A stretch of DNA of 41,561 bases from an uncultured Anaerolineae bacterium (GCA_903822545.1 CAIJPN010000131.1:1-41561), one strand, 5' to 3'. Counted from the stretch's first letter, positions 16,133 to 23,631 are shown. Translations and numbers: made by a program. The notes: generated from the sequence alone by a model not told the origin.

Positions 16133-16753
16133 ATGCTCACATCCCTGTTCCTGCGCGGTCTCATCCTCGGTTTTTCCATCGCTGCCCCGGTTGGCCCCAT
16201 CGGCGTGCTCTGCATCCGACGCACCCTGGCGGAGGGTCGCCTGCGCGGCCTGCTCAGCGGCCTGGGCGCCGCCACCGCCGATGCCATCTACGGCAGCATC
16301 GCCGCTTTCGGGCTGGCGGCCATTTCCAGCCTGCTCATCCAGCAGCAAATGTGGATGCGCCTGCTCGGCGGCCTTTTCCTGCTCTATTTGGGAATCCAGA
16401 CCTTACGCTCACGCCCCGCCCAGACAGCAACAGAGACCCGCCCTGTGGGCCTTTTTGCCGCGTACCTGAGCACTTTCTTCCTGACAATGACCAACCCCAT
16501 GACCATTATTTCCTTCACCGCGGCCTTTGCCGGGTTAGGCCTGGCCCAGACTAGCGGGGACTTCGTCGGTGCGGCCAGCATGGTTGGCGGCGTTTTTCTC
16601 GGCTCCGCCGCCTGGTGGCTGATCTTGAGTCAGGGAGTGGGTCTATTCCGCGAGCAATTCACCCTGGCCGCCATGACCTGGGTCAACCGCATCTCCGGCG
16701 GCATCATCGTCATCTTTGGGCTGTTTGCCCTGGTATCCATTTTTACGAAATGA
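16133..16753 (+). CDS. LysE family amino-acid exporter
   Basis: The 206-residue inner-membrane protein has six hydrophobic segments. It carries the family marks LRGLILGFSIAAPVGPIGVLCIRRTLAEGR at the N-terminus and FFLTMTNPMTIISFTAAFAGLG in the middle. LysE/RhtB proteins export amino acids or related metabolites in exchange for protons; the substrate cannot be predicted. The ATG at 16133 is chosen because the first helix begins there and the length is usual; a GTG at 16088 would add 15 unsupported residues. The only ribosome signal is a weak AAGG. It is followed by a 94-bp inverted repeat. Confidence 0.9.
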   Translation: MLTSLFLRGLILGFSIAAPVGPIGVLCIRRTLAEGRLRGLLSGLGAATADAIYGSIAAFGLAAISSLLIQQQMWMRLLGGLFLLYLGIQTLRSRPAQTATETRPVGLFAAYLSTFFLTMTNPMTIISFTAAFAGLGLAQTSGDFVGAASMVGGVFLGSAAWWLILSQGVGLFREQFTLAAMTWVNRISGGIIVIFGLFALVSIFTK

Positions 16754-16781
16754 AGCGCTGCTGTTTTTGGTTTGAAACCCT

Positions 16782-16875
16782 GTAGGGGTGACCCGCCAGG
16801 GCATAACCAGGTGCGTTTTTGCAAGAAACCCTGGCATAAAAGAACAATTTCTTACTCACAACGGGTCGCCCCTAC
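16782..16875. repeat. Inverted-repeat element, GTAGGGGTGACCCG / CGGGTCGCCCCTAC
   Basis: The 14-base ends at 16782-16795 and 16862-16875 are complementary at 13 of 14 positions. Inside, CCAGGG (from 16796) faces CCCTGG (about 16829). The element lies between the LysE and thioesterase genes, has no coding frame, and has the look of a small non-autonomous or folded dispersed repeat. Confidence 0.65.
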
Positions 16876-16917
16876 CTTGTTTGTTACTAAAAAGATGAGA
16901 AACGAGACAAAACTGAT

Positions 16918-17397
16918 ATGACCACACACAACCCCCAGCCAAACTCCCGAATGTGCTTCATCTGCGGTCTGGAAAATCCCGTCGGGCTGAAACTGCGCAT
17001 CTATGAGATTGAACCCGGCGTTATCGAAACCACCTACACCGCCCCCGAGCATTTCCAGGGTTTCCCAGGCGTGCTCCACGGCGGGATCGTAGCCACCATC
17101 CTCGATGAAATCAGCGGGCGCGCCCACATGGGCCCGGCAGATAATCCGCGTTTCATGTTCACCGCCAAGCTGGAAGTCAAATATCGCAAAAACGTGCCGA
17201 TTGGCAAGCCGTTGCGCATTGTCGGTAAAGCCGGACGTTCCAAAAGTCGCAGCGCCGAAGGCTGGGCCGGGATTTACGATGCCGCAACCAATGAATTGCT
17301 GGCTGAAGCCAATGCCCTGCTCATCAATATTCCCCAAGAAACGCTGGATGTGGCACAACTGGGTAACCTGGGCTGGAAGGTTTACCCGGAAGAATAA
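16918..17397 (+). CDS. PaaI-type hotdog thioesterase
   Basis: The 159-residue cytoplasmic protein shows the PaaI/4-hydroxybenzoyl-CoA thioesterase fold: an N-terminal CFICGLENPVGLKLRIYE, the active-site helix FPGVLHGGIVATILDEISGRA, the strands FTAKLEVKYRKNVPIGKPLRIVG, and a closing DAATNELLAEANALLINIP. The conserved HGG and the Asp/Glu in LDE belong to the catalytic helix. It should hydrolyse an acyl-CoA, but the acyl group is not known. The N-terminal CxxC with an Asn/Pro motif is common in this subgroup. The start is an ATG following a weak purine-rich stretch. Confidence 0.88.
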   Translation: MTTHNPQPNSRMCFICGLENPVGLKLRIYEIEPGVIETTYTAPEHFQGFPGVLHGGIVATILDEISGRAHMGPADNPRFMFTAKLEVKYRKNVPIGKPLRIVGKAGRSKSRSAEGWAGIYDAATNELLAEANALLINIPQETLDVAQLGNLGWKVYPEE

Positions 17398-17416
17398 AAA
17401 AAGCCCCCAAAGGGGC
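17393..17416 (-). terminator. Intrinsic terminator beyond nnr
   Basis: On the minus strand GCCCC-TTTG-GGGGC is followed by a run of about eight T. It lies 85 bases past the nnr stop and directly against the thioesterase stop. Confidence 0.7.
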
Positions 17417-17425
17417 ATAAGCATC

Positions 17426-17487
17426 AGCCACAGAGCCGTTGAGAACGAGGCGAAAGAAAAAACCGCGTTCTTTGTGTCTCTGTGGCT
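17426..17487. repeat. Inverted repeat related to the CACGGAG-type cluster
   Basis: AGCCACAGAG (17426-17435) faces CTCTGTGGCT (17478-17487) perfectly, and inside it AGAACG (17442-17447) faces CGTTCT (17466-17471). The CTTTGTGTCTCTGTGG arm closely matches the arm at 6515-6534. A short T-rich stretch follows, so it might end plus-strand transcripts of the thioesterase gene too. Confidence 0.65.
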
Positions 17488-17501
17488 GTTTTGTTGATCG
17501 C

Positions 17502-19133
17502 CTAGAATCCGCTCAAAATATCCGGAATGGCGTTCAGCACATCACCGGCCAGCACGGAAGCTTCGCTGCCGAGCTTTTCGGATGCCACCAGCCCGGCCTG
17601 GGCGTGGATCCAGGCCCCGGCTACGGCGGCTTCGTAGGCGCTGACGCCCTGGGCGCGCAGGCCAGTGATCAGCCCGGCCAGCACATCGCCGGTTCCGGCG
17701 CGCGCCAGGGCGGGTGTTGCCACCGCGACGATGGCGGCCTGTCCATCCGGCGAGGCGATGACGGTGAACGCGCCTTTCAGCACCACCACATGCCCCCATT
17801 CGGCGGCGTATTTTAGGGCCAGGTTGAGCCGGTCTTTCTGGATTTCATCTTTCTCCAGGCCGGTCAGGACGGCCATTTCACCGGGATGCGGCGTCAGGAT
17901 GGCTTCGGCGGGCAGCAGTTTGGCCCAATCTTCGATTTTGGTGAGCAATTTTAGCCCGTCGGCATCGATGACCAGCGCGGGAAAAGTCGCAGCTTTTGAG
18001 TCTGCTTTGGCGGCGGGTTCGCCGCGCACAAAGCCGATGGATGTGCTGGTTTTCTTGGAAGTCGATTTACCTTTGAGCAGGTTTTCGATAAATTTCCGGG
18101 TGGTGTCTTCTGTTCCCATGCCGGGGCCCAGCAGCAGGGCGGTGGCGCGCTCGAAGTTCTTCGCCAGCACATCGCTGGCAGATTCGGCGACAAATCCGCC
18201 TTCATGCGGCAGCATGATCCACGTGGCTTCGGGGAAGTGCCCGGCCAGGGCGGTGTGCAGCACGCCGGGAACAGCCATCTGCACCAATCCCGCGCCAACC
18301 CGATAAGCAGATTTGCCCGCCAGCAGGGCAGCGCCGGTGTAGTTGATGGAACCAGCAGCGATCAGCGCGGTGCCAAAAGTGCCTTTGTGGGCATCGCCGG
18401 GACGGTCGGGCAGGATATCGGCCACAATTTCATCATCCACAACGGTATGTTTGATTTCCTGCCAGGCCTTTTCATCGCTCAGGCCAATATCGGCCACGCG
18501 CAGTTCGCCAACCAGTTCGAAGGCCGGGAATTTGAGCAGTCCCTGTTTCACCGCTGCCATGCTGACGGTCAACGAGGCTGGGATGACTTCCGGGGCGGCT
18601 TCGCCGGTGTCGCAGTCAATACCAGAAGGGCAATCTACGGCCACCACGTAGGGCGGCCAGGCCAGGTTGGCGATAGCCTGGTTGACAGCATCCATCACGC
18701 TGGCAATTTCGGGCTTGAGCGGTAGTTTGAATCCGGTACCGAGCAGCCCATCCACTACCACATCGGCTGTGCCGATGAAAGCTTCCAGCGACTCGAAATC
18801 TTTGTCATCGCCAGCATTCAGCACTTCGGAATTTTCTTCTTTGAGCAGGCGTTCCACCAGCAGGTCATCTTTTGCCGGGCGGCGGACGAGGTAAGCGCGT
18901 GCGCGCCAGCCTTCGGCAGCCAGGTGCGCCAGCGCTACCAGCGCATCGCCACCATTATTGCCGGGGCCGACCAGCGCGAAGACCTCACGCTCTTCATCCA
19001 CACTATAAGCCAACGCTTCGATCTCATCAGCCAGGCCCTTGCCGGCATTTTCCATCATTTTGGCATACGTCAGGCCATTCGCATCAGCTTCCTGTTCAAT
19101 GGCGCGCATTTCGTTTACGGTAACAAGTTTCAT
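17502..19133 (-). CDS. nnr: Bifunctional NAD(P)HX epimerase / ADP-dependent NAD(P)HX dehydratase
   Basis: The 543-residue enzyme repairs hydrated NADH and NADPH. The N-terminal YjeF_N epimerase domain (1-220) has MMENAGKGLADEI, VGPGNNGGDALVALAHL, VDGLLGTGF and AVDCPSGIDCDTG. The C-terminal ribokinase-like dehydratase domain (about 240-540) has AHKGTFGTALIAAGS, RVGAGLVQMAVP, LLLGPGMGTED, VIDADGL, ILTPHPGEMAVLTG, VVLKGAFTVIASPDG and ARAGTGDVLAGLI. The ATG at 19131-19133 has GGAGG upstream; the frame extends further but without support. An insertion of about 25 residues before FPALVIDADGL (around 17985-18075) is not expected for the family and contains a GC-rich palindrome. Confidence 0.95.
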   Translation of the reverse strand: MKLVTVNEMRAIEQEADANGLTYAKMMENAGKGLADEIEALAYSVDEEREVFALVGPGNNGGDALVALAHLAAEGWRARAYLVRRPAKDDLLVERLLKEENSEVLNAGDDKDFESLEAFIGTADVVVDGLLGTGFKLPLKPEIASVMDAVNQAIANLAWPPYVVAVDCPSGIDCDTGEAAPEVIPASLTVSMAAVKQGLLKFPAFELVGELRVADIGLSDEKAWQEIKHTVVDDEIVADILPDRPGDAHKGTFGTALIAAGSINYTGAALLAGKSAYRVGAGLVQMAVPGVLHTALAGHFPEATWIMLPHEGGFVAESASDVLAKNFERATALLLGPGMGTEDTTRKFIENLLKGKSTSKKTSTSIGFVRGEPAAKADSKAATFPALVIDADGLKLLTKIEDWAKLLPAEAILTPHPGEMAVLTGLEKDEIQKDRLNLALKYAAEWGHVVVLKGAFTVIASPDGQAAIVAVATPALARAGTGDVLAGLITGLRAQGVSAYEAAVAGAWIHAQAGLVASEKLGSEASVLAGDVLNAIPDILSGF

Positions 19134-19176
19134 CGGGTTCCTCCGGGGATATAACCAGCATTTTATCCCACTTAAC

Positions 19177-19202
19177 AAAAAGGACGCAGGCTGGCTGCGT
19201 CC
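19177..19202 (-). terminator. Intrinsic terminator between AOR operon and nnr
   Basis: On the minus strand GGACGCAG-CCAGC-CTGCGTCC is followed by TTTTTG. The 8-bp stem is perfect. It separates the SCP2-AOR transcript from nnr, which starts at 19133. Confidence 0.85.
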
Positions 19203-19232
19203 ATACAACAAAACTCATATACTTGTATTAAA

Positions 19233-19344
19233 AGCCCCACCCTGCCGTCCGAACGAGGGCTGCCGCAGGGGGTGTGGCTCTTCTCGTTTGACACGGGCAG
19301 GGTAGGAAACTTGCCAATGTAAATGGGGACACTTTTGTGCCCCC
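19233..19344. repeat. Nested palindromic segment beyond the AOR gene
   Basis: AGCCCCACCCTGCCG (from 19233) faces CGCAGGGGGTGTGGCT (ending 19279), and a second overlapping pairing joins CCCTGCCGTCCGAACGAG to CTCGTTTGACACGGGCAGGG (ending about 19302), so two alternative folds are possible. A separate hairpin GGGGACAC-TTTT-GTGCCCC lies at 19325-19343. No coding frame is present. Confidence 0.5.
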
Positions 19345-19360
19345 ACATCTAGATATTATA

Positions 19361-21217
19361 TTACAACCCTGCTTCTTGCGCCAGACCCAAAATGCCCAAT
19401 TCTGACAGTTTGTTGGAATTTGGTTTGCCGCTATTGGCATCCCAGTTGCGGGCGGTGTAGTAGGCGGCCATCATTTTATCGAACGGGATAACATAGCCAG
19501 CTGCGCCGCCATCTTCCAGGGTGCGCAGCAGCGGCGCGGGCAGTGTGTCACCGGCGCGGGTCAGGCCCAGCTTCAGGTTGATCAGCCGTTTCAGGTTCCA
19601 GGCGCGTTCGCCGCAGCGCAAGAAATCTTCTAGCGTCAGGTCGTAGCCGCAGGCGGCATTGACCAGTTCCAGCATGGTTTCCGGCGGCACATTGGCAAAT
19701 ACACACAGCACCAGCGCATTATTCACGGTGCGGAAATCCTGGTGTTTTGCCACATTCGCGGCTTTTTCGGCCCCGGCGTGGCGGTCGAAGAACTCCAGAC
19801 CCAGGCTGGCATCCACCTGGCCAATGTCGGCCAGGAAATAGTCAGACTGGTTGTGGCACCCGCCGCGCGGCGAGGTGGCGTAAACAATCGCCATGCCCGA
19901 AGCACCGCGTGGGTCGTGGTATGCCAACTCCAGCCCATTGACCTGGATGGCTTCACCCGGCGCGCCGAAATGTTCGGCCAGGGCTTTTGCGCCTTTGGAA
20001 AGGATTTGGCCGAAGCCTTCGCGTTTTAGCGCCAGGTGGATGCAGGATTCGGCGGCTGCGGCATTTCCCCACGACAAATCCAGCCCACCCGTATCCTTTG
20101 TTCCGATAAACCCAAGTTCATACAACCTGAAAGCCAGCCCAATCGTGCCACTCATCGAGATGACATCCACACCGTAGCGGTCGCACAGCTCGCCCAGGCG
20201 GGTGGCGGTGACGGGGTCGGTCAACCCAAGGTTGGGGCCAAAACCCACCAGCGTTTCGTATTCTGGCCCTTTGCGTTTTGCGCCATCATCGAGCCGCACC
20301 ACGCGCCCGCAGGCGATGACGCAGCTGTGACAGGCCGTTTTGCCCACCAGGATTGTCTCGGCTATGCTCGCCCCGGAGATTTTATCGGCATCCTCGAGAG
20401 TTCCGGCGCTGAAATATTTCTTGGGCTGTTCGCCAAGATAGTTGAAATAATCAGCTGCGCCCGCTGAACCGAGCGAACTCATTACGCTGGTCATCGGGTC
20501 GCTTTTGAGGGCCAGGTTGGCGGCAGAACGGAGCGGGGCGTAGGCCGCCGGGTCAAACACCGGGACTTTGCCTGTGCCCCTGACCGCCACCGCTTTGACG
20601 TTTTTGCTGCCCATTACCGCGCCGAGACCGGTGCGCCCGGCTACGCGGCCATGATCGCACAACAGCAGGGCGTAGGGGATTTGGGCTTCGCCAGCCGGGC
20701 CGATGCCGAGAACCCGTATGCCGGTTTTTCGGTTTTCCGGTTGACCGGTCTCTTGCTCTTCCTGCCTCTTTATCTCATCATTGATGGCGTCTTGTAGCTG
20801 GTAGGTGTCCAGTCCCCAGAGTGATTCTGCAGGGCGTATTTCGATATTTCTGTCGTGTATCCATAAATATACGGGCTTGTCGGCTTTGCCGGTCAGCCAG
20901 ATGCCGTCGTAGCCGGCCTGGCGCAGTTCGGGGCCGAAGAAGCCTCCGCAGTTGGATTCGGCCCATAGCCCGGTGGCGGGACTCTTGCCACAGACGACGA
21001 AGCGGCCCACGGTTGGGCCAGCAGTGCCGGAGAGTGGGCCGTTAAGGATCAGCAGGGGGGCTGCCGCTGAAAGGGGATCCAGCGACAGGGCGAGCGTGTC
21101 CCACAGGATGCGAGCTGCCAGCGAGGATCCACCCAAATAGTCTCGTTCCCACGCTGGGGGGATGGTGAAAGTCTCGATTTCCCTTGAAGAAAGGTTAATT
21201 TTGAGAATGGGCTGCAT
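19361..21217 (-). CDS. Aldehyde:ferredoxin oxidoreductase (tungsten/molybdopterin)
   Basis: The 618-residue enzyme oxidises aldehydes to acids with ferredoxin and a bis-pterin tungsten (or molybdenum) cofactor. Marks: the N-terminal LKINLSSREIETFTIP, YLGGSSLAARILWD, NGPLSGTAGPTVGRFVVCGKSPATGLWAESNCGGFFG (pterin binding), GRTGLGAVMGSKNVKAVAV, the Fe-S motif CHSCVIAC, GPEYETLVGFGPNLG, DPRGASGMAIVYATSPRGGCHN, and ALVLCVF, which supplies the fourth Cys. NWDANSGKP near the end is also typical. A non-family insertion EEQETGQPENRKTGIRV (about 20716-20766) is encoded by CCGG-rich repeats. Its ATG directly follows the TAA of the SCP2-like gene with no gap, and no ribosome site of its own is clear, so translation should be coupled. 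Confidence 0.95.
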   Translation of the reverse strand: MQPILKINLSSREIETFTIPPAWERDYLGGSSLAARILWDTLALSLDPLSAAAPLLILNGPLSGTAGPTVGRFVVCGKSPATGLWAESNCGGFFGPELRQAGYDGIWLTGKADKPVYLWIHDRNIEIRPAESLWGLDTYQLQDAINDEIKRQEEQETGQPENRKTGIRVLGIGPAGEAQIPYALLLCDHGRVAGRTGLGAVMGSKNVKAVAVRGTGKVPVFDPAAYAPLRSAANLALKSDPMTSVMSSLGSAGAADYFNYLGEQPKKYFSAGTLEDADKISGASIAETILVGKTACHSCVIACGRVVRLDDGAKRKGPEYETLVGFGPNLGLTDPVTATRLGELCDRYGVDVISMSGTIGLAFRLYELGFIGTKDTGGLDLSWGNAAAAESCIHLALKREGFGQILSKGAKALAEHFGAPGEAIQVNGLELAYHDPRGASGMAIVYATSPRGGCHNQSDYFLADIGQVDASLGLEFFDRHAGAEKAANVAKHQDFRTVNNALVLCVFANVPPETMLELVNAACGYDLTLEDFLRCGERAWNLKRLINLKLGLTRAGDTLPAPLLRTLEDGGAAGYVIPFDKMMAAYYTARNWDANSGKPNSNKLSELGILGLAQEAGL

Positions 21218-21625
21218 TTAGAGGGTTTCGGTGGTGATTTCGCGGGCGCAGCGCACAAAATCGAGTACGGTGGGGACATTGCGCATCATAACGGCCATGT
21301 TGCCTTTGACATCCAGTTTGCGGGTGAGCATGGCTTGCATGGGGTCAAGTTCACCTTTGAGTACGCGGGCGAAGTTGACGTATCCGGCTTTGAGGGTGAA
21401 GGCCGGGTTGTGGCTGGTGATGTCGGCCACGATTTCTGAGCCGCGGCATTTGCCGTGCCATAGGTCAAGATACATGACCGTTTGCGATTTGAGATTGCCT
21501 TCGGGTTCGATGATGAAGTACATATCACCTTCCCATTTGCTGGCGATTTGCCCGTAACGCTCATCGGTATTCAGTTTTTGTTCGAATGCTTGTAGCCAGT
21601 CGGCACCTGGAAATATTGCGCTCAT
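21218..21625 (-). CDS. SCP2 sterol-binding domain protein
   Basis: The 135-residue protein starts at the ATG at 21623-21625, with GGAG nine bases upstream. It matches the SCP2 lipid-carrier fold: GDMYFIIEPEGNLKSQTVMYLDLWHGKC, ADITSHNPAFTLKAGYVNFARVLKGELDPMQAMLTRKLDVKGNMAVMMR. SCP2 domains enclose hydrophobic ligands such as fatty acyl chains. It lies directly upstream of the AOR gene with stop and start codons abutting, so the two proteins are probably made together; delivering a long-chain aldehyde or accepting the acid product is an attractive but unproven role. Confidence 0.88.
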   Translation of the reverse strand: MSAIFPGADWLQAFEQKLNTDERYGQIASKWEGDMYFIIEPEGNLKSQTVMYLDLWHGKCRGSEIVADITSHNPAFTLKAGYVNFARVLKGELDPMQAMLTRKLDVKGNMAVMMRNVPTVLDFVRCAREITTETL

Positions 21626-21657
21626 TTGCTGATTCTCCTGTGGGAATGATGGTTTGG

Positions 21658-21686
21658 ATTCTACCATCCTTCGCTTCTGCCATGAA
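21658..21686 (-). promoter_or_regulatory. Candidate promoter of the SCP2-AOR operon
   Basis: On the minus strand TTCATG (21686-21681) and TAGAAT (21663-21658) are 17 bases apart; a start near 21651 would give a leader of about 25 bases. The -35 box is weak. Confidence 0.35.
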
Positions 21687-21834
21687 TTTTGGGGAGTTTC
21701 TGCCTCGATGTCTCAGCCTGGGCGGTTGCAAAGCCCAAGGTATTGCGCATCCAGGTTTGCGCGGGAGGTCTTCAAGAGCTGGTATTCTTCGATAAAGAAC
21801 GTATAAAAAGATGATAGGAATGAGACTTTTTCCC

Positions 21835-21863
21835 TTGCAGAAAAGCGGGAGTTGGTCTATTCT
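21835..21863 (+). promoter_or_regulatory. Candidate promoter of the amino-acid ABC genes
   Basis: TTGCAG (21835-21840) and TATTCT (21858-21863) are separated by 17 bases. The leader to the ATG at 21928 would be about 58 bases and contains AAAGGAG. Confidence 0.4.
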
Positions 21864-21927
21864 TATTGCTGAGGTTTCGGCCTTTCAGAAACGGTTAATC
21901 TATTTACCAAAAAGGAGAAGAAGAGAA

Positions 21928-22728
21928 ATGAAGAAGCTGTTTTCGCTGCTTAGTCTCATGATGATTGCCTCACTGTTGTTGACGGCTTGTGGTGGTGGTG
22001 CTGCTGCTACCGAGGCCAGTGGGCAGTCTGGCGCTGGGCTTCCTGATCTGGGCGGAAAGAAAATTACTGTGGCTGTTGAAAATGCTTACCCGCCTTTCAA
22101 TAGTATTGACGAAGCTACCGGCAAGGGTGTCGGCTGGGATTATGAAGCTGTTACAGAAATCTGCAAACGGGTTAATTGCGTGCCTGAATTTACCCAGGCT
22201 GCATGGGATGGCATTTTCCCCGCCATGCAATCGGGCGAGTTTGATGTTCTCGCCGATGGCGTGACTTTTACTGAAGAACGCGCCAAAATTGTGGATTTCT
22301 CGACCCCTTACGTGCAGGTTGGGCAGGTTTTGCTCGTCCGCGCTGATGAGTCCCGCGACCTGGCCGGTTTCAAGTCTGATGCGAACGCCCGCGTCGGCAC
22401 GCAGATCGGCACCACCAATGAAATCGTAGCCAAAGAAACTTTCACCGATCGTGAAGTGCAGTCCTTTGAAGACTTCGGCGGGGCTGTGCTGGCCCTGCTG
22501 GCTGGCGATATCGATACTGTTGTGGTCGATAATGTCACCGCTTCTGGTTTTATGGGTGAAAACGAAGGCAAATTGAAGATTGCCGGACAAATCACTTCTG
22601 ACGAAAAACTGGCGTTTGTGTTCCCGCCCAAATCTGAGTTGAAAGCTGCTTTTGATGCTGCGCTGGCTGCCATGAAAGCCGATGGCACGCTGGATGCCCT
22701 GAACAAAAAATGGGGCCTGAGCCAGTAA
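21928..22728 (+). CDS. Amino-acid ABC transporter substrate-binding lipoprotein
   Basis: The 266-residue lipoprotein has the signal LLTAC (Cys21) and a Gly/Ala/Ser-rich linker. The family 3 solute-binding domain follows: ITVAVENAYPPFNSIDEATGKGVGWDYEAVTEICKRVN, WDGIFPAMQSGEFDVLADGVTFTEERAKIVDFSTPY, ARVGTQIGTTNEI, and a closing LDALNKKWGLSQ. These proteins capture polar amino acids outside the cell. AAAGGAG lies 11 bases before the chosen ATG; the longer frame from 21811 is ignored because the signal peptide begins here. A strong hairpin terminator separates it from its permease gene. Confidence 0.94.
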   Translation: MKKLFSLLSLMMIASLLLTACGGGAAATEASGQSGAGLPDLGGKKITVAVENAYPPFNSIDEATGKGVGWDYEAVTEICKRVNCVPEFTQAAWDGIFPAMQSGEFDVLADGVTFTEERAKIVDFSTPYVQVGQVLLVRADESRDLAGFKSDANARVGTQIGTTNEIVAKETFTDREVQSFEDFGGAVLALLAGDIDTVVVDNVTASGFMGENEGKLKIAGQITSDEKLAFVFPPKSELKAAFDAALAAMKADGTLDALNKKWGLSQ

Positions 22729-22754
22729 CTCATTAATACCGTTTCTGTCAAACC

Positions 22755-22792
22755 GCCGGGTGAGACCCAGCCCGTCTCACCCGGCCTTTTTT
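22755..22792 (+). terminator. Intrinsic terminator between binding protein and permease genes
   Basis: GCCGGGTGAGAC (22755-22766) pairs perfectly with GTCTCACCCGGC (22774-22785) and is followed by CTTTTTT. It lies inside the operon, 8 bases before the permease ribosome site, so it probably limits permease expression relative to the binding protein. Confidence 0.9.
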
Positions 22793-22806
22793 ATGGAGGA
22801 GCAACC

Positions 22807-23616
22807 ATGGAATCGCCCATAGAAATGCCCAAACGCCCTAGCCTGATCCCTGGCGTCGATCTTTCGAAAATGCCCTGGTGGGGCATCCTTTTGATTTTTG
22901 CAGGTCTTTCAATTTCTCTACTGATCCTGACCGATCAGAACTACAACGAAACTTTCATTTTCCTTAAAGATGGCGTTGTTACCACCCTGCGCATTACTTT
23001 TTTTGCCTATATTGCTGCCACCATCTTGGGGCTGTTTACCGGGCTGGCGCGTGTTTCAAAAAACCCATTCTTATTCAACATTTCCACGCTTTATGTTGAA
23101 ACTGTGCGCGGCATTCCCCTGGTTGTGTTATTGCTCTACATTGCTTTTGCGCTTGTGCCGCTTTTCATCGAAGGTGTGCTCAGTCTTGGTATCGACGTTT
23201 CCATCCGCGATGTGCCGATGGAATTGCGCGCCATCATCGCCCTGGCTGTAGGCTACGGCGCGTATGAAGGTGAAGTGTTCCGGGCTGGCATCCAGTCCAT
23301 TGGCAAAGGTCAGATGGAAGCTGCCCGTGCACTTGGACTGAGCTATTTTCAGGCCATGCGATATGTCATCCTGCCCCAGGCTATTCGCCGTGTGCTGCCG
23401 CCACTCGGCAACGATTTCATCGCCTTGCTCAAAGACTCATCCCTTGCCACTGTGCTTGCTGTTAATGAATTGACCCAACTGGGCCGTCTGCGCCGCGCCA
23501 GCACCTTCCGCGTGTTGGAAACCTTCAACATCATGGCTTTTCTCTACCTTGCCATGACGTTGTTCCTTTCAGCTGTTGTGCGTTGGTTGGAAGAGAAAAT
23601 GCGTATTGTCGAATAA
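22807..23616 (+). CDS. Amino-acid ABC transporter permease (HisM family)
   Basis: The 269-residue membrane protein has a first hydrophobic segment at about 23-42 and then the binding-protein-dependent permease domain: FLKDGVVTTLRITFFAYIAATILGLFTGLARVS, YVETVRGIPLVVLLLYIAFALVPLF, GYGAYEGEVFRAGIQSIGKGQMEAARALGLSYFQAMRYVILPQAIRRVLPPLGNDFIALLKDSSL. The EAA loop that touches the ATPase is intact. GGAGG lies nine bases before the ATG. No ATP-binding subunit follows; a terminator ends the transcript, so the ATPase must be encoded elsewhere or be shared. Confidence 0.94.
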   Translation: MESPIEMPKRPSLIPGVDLSKMPWWGILLIFAGLSISLLILTDQNYNETFIFLKDGVVTTLRITFFAYIAATILGLFTGLARVSKNPFLFNISTLYVETVRGIPLVVLLLYIAFALVPLFIEGVLSLGIDVSIRDVPMELRAIIALAVGYGAYEGEVFRAGIQSIGKGQMEAARALGLSYFQAMRYVILPQAIRRVLPPLGNDFIALLKDSSLATVLAVNELTQLGRLRRASTFRVLETFNIMAFLYLAMTLFLSAVVRWLEEKMRIVE

Positions 23617-23631
23617 AGCCACTCCCCAGAC

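Larger units (their letters stand above)
21626..21927. other. 302-bp divergent control region
   Basis: This region separates the SCP2-AOR operon (-) from the ABC transporter genes (+). It holds the two candidate promoters listed separately and a hairpin TGGGC...GCCCA around 21719-21741. No gene is seen; the frame upstream of the binding protein (from 21811) has no signal and is discarded. Confidence 0.5.

Noticed and set aside
19233-19279. tRNA-like segment (GTTCGGAC) on the minus strand
   Set aside because: No acceptor, D-arm or anticodon stem of correct lengths could be drawn around it.
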